A stretch of 64,000 bases of DNA from Frateuria hangzhouensis (GTDB lineage Bacteria; Pseudomonadota; Gammaproteobacteria; Xanthomonadales; Rhodanobacteraceae). The stretch spans positions 116,711 through 180,710 of the forward strand of contig NZ_JAPMIU010000009.1 in assembly GCF_026410505.1 (NCBI RefSeq), in the 5' to 3' direction. Below are positions 46,712-56,249 of the stretch, in pieces. The notes under the pieces were generated by a model, which did not search any database, was not told the origin of the DNA, and was given only the letters and a program-made list of their open reading frames with translations. A program made the translations under genes and the position numbers. How positions within the stretch are numbered: position 1 is the stretch's first letter; each line of letters starts with the position of its first letter.

Positions 46712-47458
46712 TCAGGTGAACGGGCGCGTGCCCTCCGCCAGCAAGCGCTTGAGATCCAGCGCATTTGCGGTCGCGTGGCCCAGCGCCGTGTTGTCGAAAA
46801 TGCACCATGCGGGCGGCCACCGCCGCAGGCGCCCGGCAACCGCCGTCAACGCCGTTGGCGGGTACGCGTCGTAATACGTCCGCGGCGAGCCATGCAACCG
46901 CAGGTAAACGCGGCTGCGGTCGCCGCCGGGGAGTGCCGCGCGCGGTACCCGGGCCGGGTCGGCGGCCACGCGGGAAACGCGCAGGCTTCGCAGCGCGCGA
47001 TCGACGTCGGCGCAAAACCACGTCGGATGCCTGGGCTCGCACGCCAACGGCCCGTCATAGCGCTCGCGCAGGCGCTCGAGGAAGGGAAGGGCGACCGCGG
47101 GATCGAATACCAGGCTCGGCGGCAACTGCAGCAGCAGCCAGCCCAGCTTGCCTTCCAGTTCGCCGACCTGATCCAGGAACGCGGTCACCAGACCGTCGCA
47201 GGCGCGCAGCCGGCATTCATGGCTGATCGCCTTGGGCATCTTGGCGGCAAAGCGGAAATGCCCAGGCACGCTGGCGGCCCAGCGCCGCCAGGTGGCCGGG
47301 CGGTGCGGGCGGTAGAAGCTGGAGTTGACCTCCGCGCAGTCGAACACCTGTGCGTAGCGTTCCAGTGTGCTGCCATCAACAGGAAAATCGCCGGCGTGGG
47401 CCTTCGGAATCGCCCATCCGGCGCAGCCGACGCGGACGTCCAGGCCGGGCCGTCCCAT
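46712..47458 (-). CDS. DUF72 family protein
   Basis: A 248-residue TIM-barrel-like protein of the DUF72 (YecE) family. Markers are VGCAGWAIPK at the N terminus, YAQVFDCAEVNSSFYRPHRP, KMPKAISHECRL, and RLHGSPRTYYDAYPP near residue 192. Function of the family is unknown. It lies about 50 bp upstream of nei on the same strand and may be the first gene of that transcription unit. Confidence 0.87.
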   Translation of the reverse strand: MGRPGLDVRVGCAGWAIPKAHAGDFPVDGSTLERYAQVFDCAEVNSSFYRPHRPATWRRWAASVPGHFRFAAKMPKAISHECRLRACDGLVTAFLDQVGELEGKLGWLLLQLPPSLVFDPAVALPFLERLRERYDGPLACEPRHPTWFCADVDRALRSLRVSRVAADPARVPRAALPGGDRSRVYLRLHGSPRTYYDAYPPTALTAVAGRLRRWPPAWCIFDNTALGHATANALDLKRLLAEGTRPFT

Positions 47459-47566
47459 GACGTGTCACTCCCGCGAAAGCGGGAGTCCATCTCGCACTGA
47501 CGGGGCAAGGCGGGCCTGGACGATCGCTGTCGCGGTAACGACGGCCCCGGCAGGCATCGGCACCGG

Positions 47567-48343
47567 CTAGTTCGCCGGCTTGCGGAAGCGGTACATGAAC
47601 TGGTCCGTGTGCCCGCGTATCGACTTGTCGAAGACCTTGATGTCGTGCGGGTCGGCCGGGTTGCGCAAGGCGTCGCTCTCGCCATCGAACACGAAGCCTA
47701 CCGACTTGGCCTGTTGCTTGACGATGGCCGGATCGATGCGGTGCAGCGTATCGGTGTCTCGCATGCCGGAGCCGGCCGGTGCCACGTGATCGATCACCAC
47801 GAACACGCCGCCGGGCTTGAGCACGTTGTAGACCTGCCGGTCGAGGACCACCGGGTCGACCTTGCCCATGAACTTGTCCGGATAGTCGTGGTAGTTCTGC
47901 GAGGTGAACACCACGTCGACCGACTCTGGCGCATCCAGCTTGGCGGCCGGCTGGGTCAACACGCTGACATTGGCGTAGTGCGGCTCGCCGGCGAGCTTGC
48001 GCAGGTTGGCCACGTCCGACTTGGCCTCGGCCGCGTACTCGTCGGGCCACAGCGCGTAAACGTGGCCCTTGGGCCCGACCACGCCGCTGAACACCCGGGT
48101 GAAGTAGCCGCTGCCAGGAATCAGTTCCAGCACCTTGTCGCCAGGCTCGACCTGCGCGAAAGCCATCACCTGCGCGATCTTGCGCCGCGCATCGTCGACG
48201 CGGTCGGCCTGGCGTGCCGGGTCGTTGATGGCGGCGGCGAGGTAGGGCGCTTGCGCGGTGGGGGCAGCGTCCTGCGAAACAGCAGCGGCGTGCGCGGCGG
48301 GCAGGGCGAGGGCGATGACCGCGGCGAGAGCAAGCTTTCGCAT
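47567..48343 (-). CDS. Exported class I SAM-dependent methyltransferase-like protein
   Basis: A 258-residue protein with a signal peptide (MRKLALAAVIALALPAAHAA) ahead of a Rossmann methyltransferase fold. VLELIPGSGYFTRVFS is motif I, and VVFTSQNYHDY and VLKPGGVFVVIDHV are later motifs. Similar exported proteins occur across Xanthomonadales; substrate unknown, and SAM availability outside the cytoplasm is a puzzle. ATG 48343 is fixed by the signal peptide. Confidence 0.82.
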   Translation of the reverse strand: MRKLALAAVIALALPAAHAAAVSQDAAPTAQAPYLAAAINDPARQADRVDDARRKIAQVMAFAQVEPGDKVLELIPGSGYFTRVFSGVVGPKGHVYALWPDEYAAEAKSDVANLRKLAGEPHYANVSVLTQPAAKLDAPESVDVVFTSQNYHDYPDKFMGKVDPVVLDRQVYNVLKPGGVFVVIDHVAPAGSGMRDTDTLHRIDPAIVKQQAKSVGFVFDGESDALRNPADPHDIKVFDKSIRGHTDQFMYRFRKPAN

Positions 48344-48495
48344 GTCAGGTTCCTTCTGGTCGGGCCTGCGATTGTGCGCCAGGCGGAGCGCGGGAGGGCA
48401 ATGACTTCTGGGGGAGAAAAAACCGCGGCTTCCTGCCGGAGCCATCCCTGGCCTGCCTTGCCTCCCTGCCGATTTGCGCGGGCGCGGTCGCGCAC

Positions 48496-48768
48496 TCAGT
48501 TGGGGCTGCCACCCGACGAGTTGGGGGTGGTCGAGGTTGGCGCCGGCATCGCCGTCGAGGACGGCGGCGGCATGGTGGCCGGCGGCGTCATCGCGGTAGT
48601 CGCGGGCGGCGGCGTCATCGGCTCGGTGGGGGTCATCGGCGCGGTGGCCGGCGCGGTGGCCGGCGTGGCCATACCCGGTTCGGCGTTGTCGTTGGTGCCA
48701 TTGTTGCAGGCGGCCAGCGCGAACGTGGATGCCAATAGCAGGCTCCAGCACAGCAGGCGGATCTTCAT
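48496..48768 (-). CDS. Small Pro/Thr-rich lipoprotein
   Basis: A 90-residue lipoprotein: the signal peptide ends in the lipobox LAAC (Cys near residue 21). The mature part is low-complexity, dominated by Pro, Thr, Ala and Met (repeats such as TAPATAPMTPTEPMTPP). No domain is recognisable. ATG 48768 lies after AAGGAGA. Confidence 0.75.
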   Translation of the reverse strand: MKIRLLCWSLLLASTFALAACNNGTNDNAEPGMATPATAPATAPMTPTEPMTPPPATTAMTPPATMPPPSSTAMPAPTSTTPNSSGGSPN

Positions 48769-48791
48769 GGCGGTCTCCTTCGGTGAGTGGA

Positions 48792-49211
48792 TCAGTGCGG
48801 CTGGGACACGGCGCGGGTGACTTCGTTTTGCAGCGAACGGGCGTCCGAACGCTCCAGGTCGGCCAATGCAACGATGCCGCACAACGCGCCCTTGGCGTCG
48901 ACTACCGGGATGCGCCGCACCTTCTGGCGCTCCATCAGGCTGGCGCAGTCCTCCACGGTGGCGTCTTCCTGGATCACGATCGGCGGCGCGGTCATGCAGT
49001 CCTGCACGCGCACGTCCAGCGGGTTGCGGCCGGCGGCCAGCGTGCGAACCACAATGTCGCGGTCGGTGATCACCCCGATCGGGTGGCGATCCAGGTCCAC
49101 CACCGGGATCTCCCCGACATCTTCGTCGCGCATCGCACGCGCGACCTCGGCCAGCGGCGAAGTAGCCAGGCAGAACTTGGGGTTGCGGGTCATCAGGCGG
49201 TCGAGATCCAT
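48792..49211 (-). CDS. Tandem CBS-domain protein
   Basis: A 139-residue cytoplasmic protein of two CBS motifs (MTRNPKFCLATSPLAEVARAM, then GVITDRDIVVRTLA; and MTAPPIVIQEDATVEDCASLM, then GIVALADLE). These pairs bind adenosyl ligands and often act as energy sensors. ATG 49211 (MDLDRLM) is chosen; the longer frame is repeat DNA. It is 24 bp upstream of the small lipoprotein on the same strand. Confidence 0.88.
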   Translation of the reverse strand: MDLDRLMTRNPKFCLATSPLAEVARAMRDEDVGEIPVVDLDRHPIGVITDRDIVVRTLAAGRNPLDVRVQDCMTAPPIVIQEDATVEDCASLMERQKVRRIPVVDAKGALCGIVALADLERSDARSLQNEVTRAVSQPH

Positions 49212-49342
49212 GGTCACTCCGGAGCGGCGGCGGGGGAATCGGCGTGATGAGGAATGTTCCTCGCGGCCGGTTGAATGCGGTGTGCGCGGACCATGAAAGA
49301 CGCGTGCAAGACCGGTGTTCCCCGCGAGCCTCCCGGGGGGCT

Positions 49343-49700
49343 CCACATCAGGCGAGAGCGGAATGCACGCTGCCACGAACTCGCTCCCTCTCCCCTCCGG
49401 GGAGAGGGCTGGGGTGAGGGGTCGCTCTTGCGGAAGGGTTTGTTCATGCGGGCTTTTGAAGAGCCAAACACGCCCCGATGCGTTTCCCCGCGAGCTCCTG
49501 CCCCTCACCCAACCCTCTCCCCGGAGGGGAGAGGGATCCACATCAGGCGAGAGCGGAAATGCCGCACCACCACGAACTCGCTCCCTCTCCCCTGCGGGGA
49601 GAGGGTTGGGGTGAGGGGCCGCTCTTGCGGAAGCGTTTGCTCATGCAGGAGTTCTTTTAAAGAGCCAAACACGCCCGATGCGTTCCCCCGCGAGCCCCGC
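49343..49700 (+). repeat. 195-bp tandem repeat containing CCTCTCCCC palindromes
   Basis: A unit beginning CCACATCAGGCGAGAGCGGA at 49,343 recurs at 49,538. Each unit carries CTCGCTCCCTCTCCCCT then CGGGGAGAGGG, then CGCTCTTGCGGAAG and GAGCCAAACACGCC. An inverted copy of the palindrome sits at 49,515-49,532. The 493-bp gap (49,212-49,704) holds no supported gene. Confidence 0.8.
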
Positions 49701-49704
49701 CGCA

Positions 49705-50202
49705 TCACGTCAGCGCCGTCGGCTCATCAAACGGCAATGGCGTGCCGCCCGCGCGGATGAGAGCCGGCTCGGCGCGCTGCAGCAGTTCGCGGTCGCCATC
49801 GAGTACCACCAGGATGCGGCCGGCCTCGATCTCGTCCTCGAACTTGCGCCGCACCGGATCGGGCACCGATGCGCCCACCAGCGCACTGGCCCAGCCGCCG
49901 GTCAGCGCGCCGGCCACGGTCAGTCCGGCCACGCCGGCAAGGGTGATGCCTACCGGCGGGATGGCCACCGCCACCAGGCCTGCCAGCAGGCCGGTGGCGC
50001 CGCCGCCGATGACGCCGCGCAGGGCGGCCGGATAGAAGTCGCTGCCGGCTTCCTTGTGCTGTTCGGGCGTGGCTTCCAGTTCGATGTCGGAGCGGGCGAT
50101 CAGCGAGATGTCGTCCTCCCCGATACCGGCGGCGCGCGCGGCCTGCATCACGGTCTTGGCGGAATCCAGGTCGGGGGTGCTGAAAACATGGCGGGTCTTC
50201 AT
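49705..50202 (-). CDS. Hypothetical glycine-zipper protein
   Basis: A 165-residue protein. The N-terminal part (MKTRHVFSTPDLDSAKTVMQAARAAGI) resembles stress-protein regulatory folds. A central Gly/Ala-rich hydrophobic stretch (IGGGATGLLAGLVAVAIPPVGITLAGVAGLTVAGALTGG) could span the membrane twice as a glycine zipper. The C-terminal part (RKFEDEIEAGRILVVLDGDREL) is soluble. Function unknown. ATG 50202 follows GAGGAGC. Confidence 0.72.
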   Translation of the reverse strand: MKTRHVFSTPDLDSAKTVMQAARAAGIGEDDISLIARSDIELEATPEQHKEAGSDFYPAALRGVIGGGATGLLAGLVAVAIPPVGITLAGVAGLTVAGALTGGWASALVGASVPDPVRRKFEDEIEAGRILVVLDGDRELLQRAEPALIRAGGTPLPFDEPTALT

Positions 50203-50325
50203 GGCGCTCCTCGCGGTGGGTGGGCGGGCGCGGGGACGGCCCGGCCGATATCCTTGGGGAGCGCGGGTTGGCGGGGCGTCGGCTGCGGGTGTCCATGGCG
50301 TGAGCGCGGCCGTACCATCGACGCC

Positions 50326-50508
50326 ATGGCTCCGCTTTTTCCGACCGACGATCCGCCCCCGGTGCGCCCCGTCGAACCCGATCCGGGCGATTGCTGCGGC
50401 GAAGGTTGCGTGCACTGCGTGCTCGATCGTTACGACGAGGCGCTGGAGCGCTACCGAACCGCGCTGGCGGCCTGGCGCGAACGCCATCCGGATGCGCCGC
50501 CCCCATAG
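50326..50508 (+). CDS. Oxidoreductase-like N-terminal domain protein
   Basis: A 60-residue protein with Pro-rich start and the cysteine cluster DCCGEGCVHCVLDRYDEALE, which matches the small oxidoreductase-like family PF09791. It may bind a metal. ATG 50326 has no strong ribosome site. It stands alone between opposite-strand and monooxygenase genes. Confidence 0.65.
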   Translation: MAPLFPTDDPPPVRPVEPDPGDCCGEGCVHCVLDRYDEALERYRTALAAWRERHPDAPPP

Positions 50509-50589
50509 GACGTCCACGAACGCGCCAGCTCGCCAGCCCGTCAGCGACGCCAGCCACGCCCACCTCATTGTTCCTGCTAGTCTTCCGGC

Positions 50590-51717
50590 ATGCCGTCGAA
50601 CGCCATGCCCGTGATGATCGCCGGCGCCGGTCCGACCGGACTGGCTGCCGCGCTGCTGCTCGCGCGGCGCGGCGTGGCGGTGCGCATCATCGACAAGGCG
50701 GCCGAGCCCAGCCGCAACTCCAAGGCGCAGGCGATCAATCCGCGCACCCAGGAATTGCTCGAGGACACCGGCGTGACCGCGCGCATGCTGGCCGAGGGCT
50801 GGACCGTTCGTGGATTCACCCTGCATCGCCCCGGCCACGAAGATGTCGCGGTACCGCTCTCGCCGTTGCTCGATACCGACCGCTCCATGATCTCGCTGCC
50901 GCAGGCGCGCACCGAGGCCTTGCTGGCCGACGCCCTGCAGGCGCAGGGCGTGGCGGTCGAGCGCGGGGTGAAACTGGACACGCTGGCGCAGGGCGACGAC
51001 AGCGTCGCGATCGGCCTGGTGCACGAGGACGGCAGCGTCGAACACACGCGGGCACCAGTGCTGTTCGGTGCCGACGGCGCGCACAGCACCGTGCGCCAGG
51101 CGCTGGGCCTGGCCTTTCCCGGCGACGAATTGCCCGAACCCTGGCGGCTGTGGGACGTGCACCTGGCCACGCCGCTCGATCCCGACCGGGTGCACCTGAT
51201 GCTGCTGCCGGACGGCTTCCTGTTCGTACTGCGCATAAGCGGCGACCTGTGGCGGGTGATGGGCAACAGTGCCCAGCCCCTGGGCGCACTGCCGGCCGGC
51301 ACGACCTGCGGCGAGGTGCGCTGGCAGTCGGATTTCCACATCGCGCACAGGGTGGCTGAGCGCGCCGGCGTGGGCCGCGTGCTGCTTGGCGGCGACGCGG
51401 CCCACATTCATTCGCCGCTGGGTGCGCGCGGCATGAACCTGGGCATCGAGGATGCCTACGTGTTCGCCGATTGCACCGCCGACGCGCTCGGCGGCCGCTG
51501 GTCGCGCCTGGCCGCCTACGCGCCGCTGCGCCACGCAGTCCACCGCCGGGTGGTCCGGCGCATCGCCGCGCTGACCCGCATAATGCATGGCCGGCCCAGC
51601 GCGCTGCGGGAACTGCGCGACGCGCTGGTGCCGCGCCTGGTGCGTTTCGGTCCGGCACGCCGCCAGTTCCTGCGGGTCGCCGGTGGGCTGGATCATGCGA
51701 TTCGCACGCACTGTTAG
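50590..51717 (+). CDS. FAD-dependent monooxygenase (PheA/TfdB-like)
   Basis: A 375-residue flavoprotein of the PF01494 family. The FAD motif is VMIAGAGPTGLAAALLLARRG (residues 8-28); GADGAHSTVRQALG is the DG motif and GGDAAHIHSPLGARGMNLGIEDA is the GD motif. It lacks the thioredoxin-like C-terminal domain of phenol hydroxylases. Substrate is unknown. ATG 50590; ATG 50605 (MPV) is possible. Confidence 0.87.
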   Translation: MPSNAMPVMIAGAGPTGLAAALLLARRGVAVRIIDKAAEPSRNSKAQAINPRTQELLEDTGVTARMLAEGWTVRGFTLHRPGHEDVAVPLSPLLDTDRSMISLPQARTEALLADALQAQGVAVERGVKLDTLAQGDDSVAIGLVHEDGSVEHTRAPVLFGADGAHSTVRQALGLAFPGDELPEPWRLWDVHLATPLDPDRVHLMLLPDGFLFVLRISGDLWRVMGNSAQPLGALPAGTTCGEVRWQSDFHIAHRVAERAGVGRVLLGGDAAHIHSPLGARGMNLGIEDAYVFADCTADALGGRWSRLAAYAPLRHAVHRRVVRRIAALTRIMHGRPSALRELRDALVPRLVRFGPARRQFLRVAGGLDHAIRTHC

Positions 51718-51856
51718 GTCGCGCCGCGCGTTGACCGGGCGCCCACGAGATGGACGTCCAAACGTGCACTGGCTCGCACTTGCTGGCCCGTCGCGTTGCT
51801 CGCGCAGGCAGGCGCCTGTAGATTCGGCCGGGCAAGTCGCTTCAAGGGGGAGTCAA

Positions 51857-52375
51857 ATGAAGAAGTTCGCATGGGTAATCGGCGGTGCCTTGCTGTTGGC
51901 CGCCTGTGGGGGAACGCAGGACACGCGGGTGCCTGTGGCGCTGGGTAGCCTGGTGAAGCCGGTATCGGCGCCGTGGCTGCAGGTCGACCAGCAGGCGCAG
52001 GACGTCGAGGTGCGCGGCCTGGACGAGTCGCTGACGCTGAAGCCGGAACCGCCGGTGTCCGAGGTGTTGCAGGCACGCCTGCGCCAGGCGCTGGAGCCGG
52101 TCTATGTGACCGACCTGGTGGTGCATTGCGAGCAGGTGTTCGCCGAGATGCGCGTGGACACCGAGGCCACGCCGGCCAACGTCACGCTGGAGCTGGGCAC
52201 GCACTGCACGATCAACGCGCGCGGGCCGGGGTCGAGCACGACCTATCACGCGTCGCCCTCGATGCCGGTGCCTGCCGATGGCGACTATGCCAAGGCACTT
52301 GCCGGCTTGCTCGCCACCGGCACGGACGACATCGGCCGCCAGCTGCGCACCGACGCGGAAGCGGTGGTCCGCTGA
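51857..52375 (+). CDS. Putative lipoprotein
   Basis: A 172-residue lipoprotein: signal peptide MKKFAWVIGGALLLAAC with lipobox LAAC, Cys17. The mature part (SEVLQARLRQALEPVYVTDLVVHCEQVFAEMRVD) fits the YajG-like family fold in outline, but I am not certain. GGGGGAG lies before ATG 51857. The next gene is on the other strand. Confidence 0.78.
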   Translation: MKKFAWVIGGALLLAACGGTQDTRVPVALGSLVKPVSAPWLQVDQQAQDVEVRGLDESLTLKPEPPVSEVLQARLRQALEPVYVTDLVVHCEQVFAEMRVDTEATPANVTLELGTHCTINARGPGSSTTYHASPSMPVPADGDYAKALAGLLATGTDDIGRQLRTDAEAVVR

Positions 52376-52381
52376 CGGGTT

Positions 52382-53404
52382 TCAGACCTGCGCCGGCATG
52401 AACTGCCGGCGCAGGTCCTGCTGCGCGCGCAACAGCACCGGCGAGGGAAAACAGGTCGGCCAGGTGCCGCTGTAATCGAGGCCGGCATCGAGCCGGCCGC
52501 GTTCGATCAGCAACTGCACCATGGCCAATGGGTCGGCGCAGGTAAGCACCTTGCCCAGCGCAGACGCGGGCGATTCCGACGGATCCACGCGCTCGACCAG
52601 GGCGGCGATCACCGTGGCGGGCATGTCCCAATGCCGCACCGCGCGCAGCGACAGCCGCGCGCCGATGCGCATGCAGCCGGCCAGGAACGGCGGCGAGAAC
52701 GGCCCCAGCGAACTGGGTGCCTCCTGGTCGAGCAGCCGCACGACCGCGCCGGTGCCGGTATGGCAGACCATGCCGGCCAGGAACGCCTCGAACGTGTCGC
52801 AACCGCCGTGGCGGCCGAGGAATGCCGCGGCATGGGCGCAGCGTTCGGCGTGTTCCCACAGCCACGGGCCGGCCATGTGCCCGCGCATGCCTGCGCTGGC
52901 CTGCAGGATCGGCTTCATCACGTGCAGCGTGGCCACCTGGCGCAGCGCATCGCGGCCCAACAACACCACCGCGTGCTGCAGGCTGTGGATCGGCTGCGCG
53001 CTGCGGAAATGCGCACTGCCGGCCATTCGCATCACCTCGCCGACCAGCACCGGGTCACGGCCGATCATCGCGGCCAGTTGCGCGCCGCCCAGGTTGTCGT
53101 TCTTCAATGCGCGCAGCAACTGCGGCAGTACGGAAGGCAGCCGCGGCAGGCCGCTGACGTCGAAGCGCTCGCCGATCGCCTCCAGCCGCCGCAGCGTCGC
53201 CTGTTCGACCGGGCTGGCGGCATCGCCCGTGGCGTCGGGCAAGCCCAGCACGAAGCGATGGAAGCGGTCCTCCACCAGGGCCAGCGGCGGCCCGGCATCC
53301 ACTGGCGCGGCCACGGCTGGAGCCACCGCCAGGGCCGGCAAGGCCGTGGCGGAACGGGGCGATGCTTTCCTCGCGGCGAAAAGGCGCCGCCACATGGCGA
53401 TCAT
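52382..53404 (-). CDS. HDOD domain protein
   Basis: A 340-residue protein with an HDOD domain from about residue 85 (LPSVLPQLLRALKNDNLGGAQLAAMIGRDPVLVGEVMRMAGSA), part of the HD superfamily but usually without catalytic residues. It acts in signalling or as an adaptor for other regulators. The first 40 residues are Ala/Pro-rich. A start at 53404 (MIAMWRRL) or 53395 (MWRRL) fits; the frame is open further upstream through a repeat. Confidence 0.8.
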   Translation of the reverse strand: MIAMWRRLFAARKASPRSATALPALAVAPAVAAPVDAGPPLALVEDRFHRFVLGLPDATGDAASPVEQATLRRLEAIGERFDVSGLPRLPSVLPQLLRALKNDNLGGAQLAAMIGRDPVLVGEVMRMAGSAHFRSAQPIHSLQHAVVLLGRDALRQVATLHVMKPILQASAGMRGHMAGPWLWEHAERCAHAAAFLGRHGGCDTFEAFLAGMVCHTGTGAVVRLLDQEAPSSLGPFSPPFLAGCMRIGARLSLRAVRHWDMPATVIAALVERVDPSESPASALGKVLTCADPLAMVQLLIERGRLDAGLDYSGTWPTCFPSPVLLRAQQDLRRQFMPAQV

Positions 53405-53485
53405 CCGACTGCAGTTCCCGTTGCGTGCTTCGCGCTGTATCGGCCGGCTGCGGCAAAAATGTAGCGCCGCCCAGGCTTTCGGCAA

Positions 53486-53541
53486 GAGCCCACTTGTGGG
53501 TGGCACCGGGCCGGAAGCATCGCCCACAAGTGAGCTCCTAC
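53486..53541. repeat. Inverted repeat, GTAGGAGC family
   Basis: Arms AGAGCCCACTTGTGGGTGGC and GCATCGCCCACAAGTGAGCTCCTAC lie around a short loop (ACCGGGCCGGA). It lies in the gap between the HDOD and LLM genes, with no gene in that gap. Confidence 0.8.
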
Positions 53542-53648
53542 CGGAAAAGCGGCGGATGGGTTGTTGCGCAACGTTGGACGTCGGCACGCCGCTGGCATTG
53601 CCCCAAGTCGCCCCCAGATAACAGCCATTCGCCCGCAGGAACCCGCGC

Positions 53649-54656
<1,008 letters not shown>

Positions 54657-54721
54657 TGGCGCACTGAACCTCAGCGCCGTCAAACCGATCTCGCCTGGAA
54701 ACCCAACCGCGGCGTAAATCA

Positions 54722-54820
54722 GCCCCTCCCCCTGCTTGCAGGGGGAGGTTGGGAGGGGGTTGCCCGCCCGGAGCAAAAGAGCACCCCTCCCCAACCCTCC
54801 CCTGCACGCAGGGGAGGGCG
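54722..54820. repeat. Inverted repeat, CCTCCCCCTGC family, at array boundary
   Basis: Arms GCCCCTCCCCCTGCTTGCAG and CCTCCCCTGCACGCAGGGGAGGG, about 55 bases apart, belong to the family also seen at 19,506 and 24,475. The right arm ends at base 54,818-54,820, next to the leftmost attC-like element. Confidence 0.75.
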
Positions 54821-54903
54821 CTCCAACAAATGCCGAGCCCCGATATACACACGTAGCCGCACCCCCGGAAATTGCCCCCGGCTCGTTGAACGAAGCGCTA
54901 GAC
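54821..54903 (-). other. Decayed leftmost attC site (probable distal array end)
   Basis: On the plus strand the right half TTGAACGAAGCGCTAGAC (54,886-54,903) matches the attC right half TTGAACGAATTGTTAGAC in 15 of 18 bases. Inner arms CGAGCC and GGCTCG pair, and the left core is CTCCAAC (54,821). The MAPEG stop codon lies in the right core, as in other cassettes. Confidence 0.55.
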
Positions 54904-55308
54904 CAGTGCCGCCCTGCCAGCGGCCACCACCACCAGGACCCAGAGACCCAGCACCGCAAGGAAATTCACGGTGAACACCAATCCCCTGAGTCGGATATCA
55001 CGGGTAAGAATCTGCACCGCGCTATGAACAACGCGTCCGGCCACAAAGATCCAGGCGAGAACGACCACCGCAAGGCCGGCCCGAAACTGCAGGAAGAACA
55101 AGCAGGCGACATGGAAGAACAGCGGCCACTCGAACTGGTTGGACAGGTTCGCGCTGATGCGCGTCTCAACAGCAGCCCACGGGTTGGTTCCATCCGGGCG
55201 GCGGCCGATACCCCATACCGCCGGGGCCCGAGCTGCGGTCAGCAACACGTACAGCAATGCAGTGAGCGCAACATGCGCTGCCATCGGAAGAATCAGGGCT
55301 TGCGGCAT
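54898..55308 (-). CDS. MAPEG family membrane protein
   Basis: A 136-residue protein with four membrane spans. The family hallmark ETRISANLSNQFEWPLFFHV lies near residues 48-67; MAPEG proteins include glutathione S-transferase-like and related membrane enzymes. The stop TAG lies in an attC-like core. It follows the NTF2-like gene by 10 bp with no attC between, so the two may form one cassette or have lost a site. No strong ribosome site at ATG 55308. Confidence 0.82.
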   Translation of the reverse strand: MPQALILPMAAHVALTALLYVLLTAARAPAVWGIGRRPDGTNPWAAVETRISANLSNQFEWPLFFHVACLFFLQFRAGLAVVVLAWIFVAGRVVHSAVQILTRDIRLRGLVFTVNFLAVLGLWVLVVVAAGRAALV

Positions 55309-55318
55309 GGCGGTCGCG

Positions 55319-55720
55319 TCACCTGATCTTTTGCGGTGCCGAGCTGACGCCGGCGTTGGACGGCGCCGCCGGCGTTTGATGGTGCATCACCAACACCCAC
55401 CGCCCCTGATCGCATAGGTATGTCGAGCTGCACTGGGCAACATACGAGGTGCCGGGCGTACCGCGATCGGCGTGCGCCACGTAGGCGAGGGCCGCCACCG
55501 TCGATCCAGGGGATACCAGGTGCCGATGCGCGAACGCAACCTTCCGCCAGCGGTTGCCGGAACGAAGGGAATCGATGGTGGCAGCGCGCTGGAGAATGCC
55601 GGCGGGCGGTGGAAGCACCATCAAGGCCTCCGGGGCCAGGGTGGCGGCGTAGAAATCCGCGGAACCCAGCCAGAACTTCTCCTCGAGCTGCCATAGTTCC
55701 GTGGCCTGGTCTTGATGCAT
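55319..55720 (-). CDS. NTF2/SnoaL-like protein
   Basis: A 133-residue protein of cone-shaped NTF2-like fold: ELEEKFWLGSADFYAATLAPEALMVLPPPAG, then SLRSGNRWRKVAFAHRHL and GRWVLVMHHQTPA at the C terminus. The start is ATG 55720 (MHQDQ) with GGAGG eight bases upstream; the frame is open further upstream but that part is low-complexity. Such proteins are common cassette cargo. Function unknown. Confidence 0.75.
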   Translation of the reverse strand: MHQDQATELWQLEEKFWLGSADFYAATLAPEALMVLPPPAGILQRAATIDSLRSGNRWRKVAFAHRHLVSPGSTVAALAYVAHADRGTPGTSYVAQCSSTYLCDQGRWVLVMHHQTPAAPSNAGVSSAPQKIR

Positions 55721-55747
55721 GTCGACCTCCGAGCTTCTTTTTCTGGC

Positions 55748-55812
55748 GCCTGAACGCCCGGATCCGTCGCTGCCCCGCCCGCGGGACGGGTCATGGCGGC
55801 AGCGAATCGCGC
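55748..55812 (-). other. Decayed attC remnant between NTF2-like and GFA genes
   Basis: GCCTGAACGCCCGGAT (55,748) equals the start of the attC sites at 60,995 and 62,469 with one inserted G. TCGCTGCC (55,767) pairs with GGCAGCGA (55,798) around an inner palindrome CCCGCCCGCGGGACGGG. The right core is not recognisable. Confidence 0.45.
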
Positions 55813-55814
55813 CT

Positions 55815-56216
55815 TCACGGCTCTGGTTCCGCCTCGTACTGGCGAACGTGGTCGCAAATGTCGAACCAGGCCGCCTTGGACCCGACATGGAAATGCTCGG
55901 TCGGACGCACGGGTGGATCATCGTCGAGCGTGCCGCAGCGTACCGAAATCACGCCTTGCCTTGCCGTGGCCCTGGAATAAAGCGGTGAGCCGCAGCCGGA
56001 ACAGAAGTACCGTTGTTCTCCCGGACTCGACTGGTGGGAACTGACGAGGTCCTCGCCCGAACGAACCACGAAGTCCGCCTCATTGACCAGCATGTTGGTT
56101 GCAAACGAGCTGCCGCTAGCCTTGCGGCACATGCTGCAGTGGCAGTAGTACATGACCAGGGGGCTTCCGTAAATTTCATATGTAACGCTGCCACACAAGC
56201 ATGAACCTCGAAGCAT
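55815..56216 (-). CDS. GFA family zinc-binding protein
   Basis: A 133-residue protein of the GFA/Mss4-like family (glutathione-dependent formaldehyde-activating enzyme fold). Zinc cysteines are in SCLCGSVTYE, YYCHCSMCRKASG and YFCSGCGSPLYS. ATG 56216 is chosen because GGGAGGA lies just upstream; an upstream start at 56249 would overlap the HIT gene region. Common in integron cassettes. Real substrate is unknown. Confidence 0.88.
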   Translation of the reverse strand: MLRGSCLCGSVTYEIYGSPLVMYYCHCSMCRKASGSSFATNMLVNEADFVVRSGEDLVSSHQSSPGEQRYFCSGCGSPLYSRATARQGVISVRCGTLDDDPPVRPTEHFHVGSKAAWFDICDHVRQYEAEPEP

Positions 56217-56249
56217 GTCGTTTCCTCCCGACGGCGCGCGACGCGTCAA

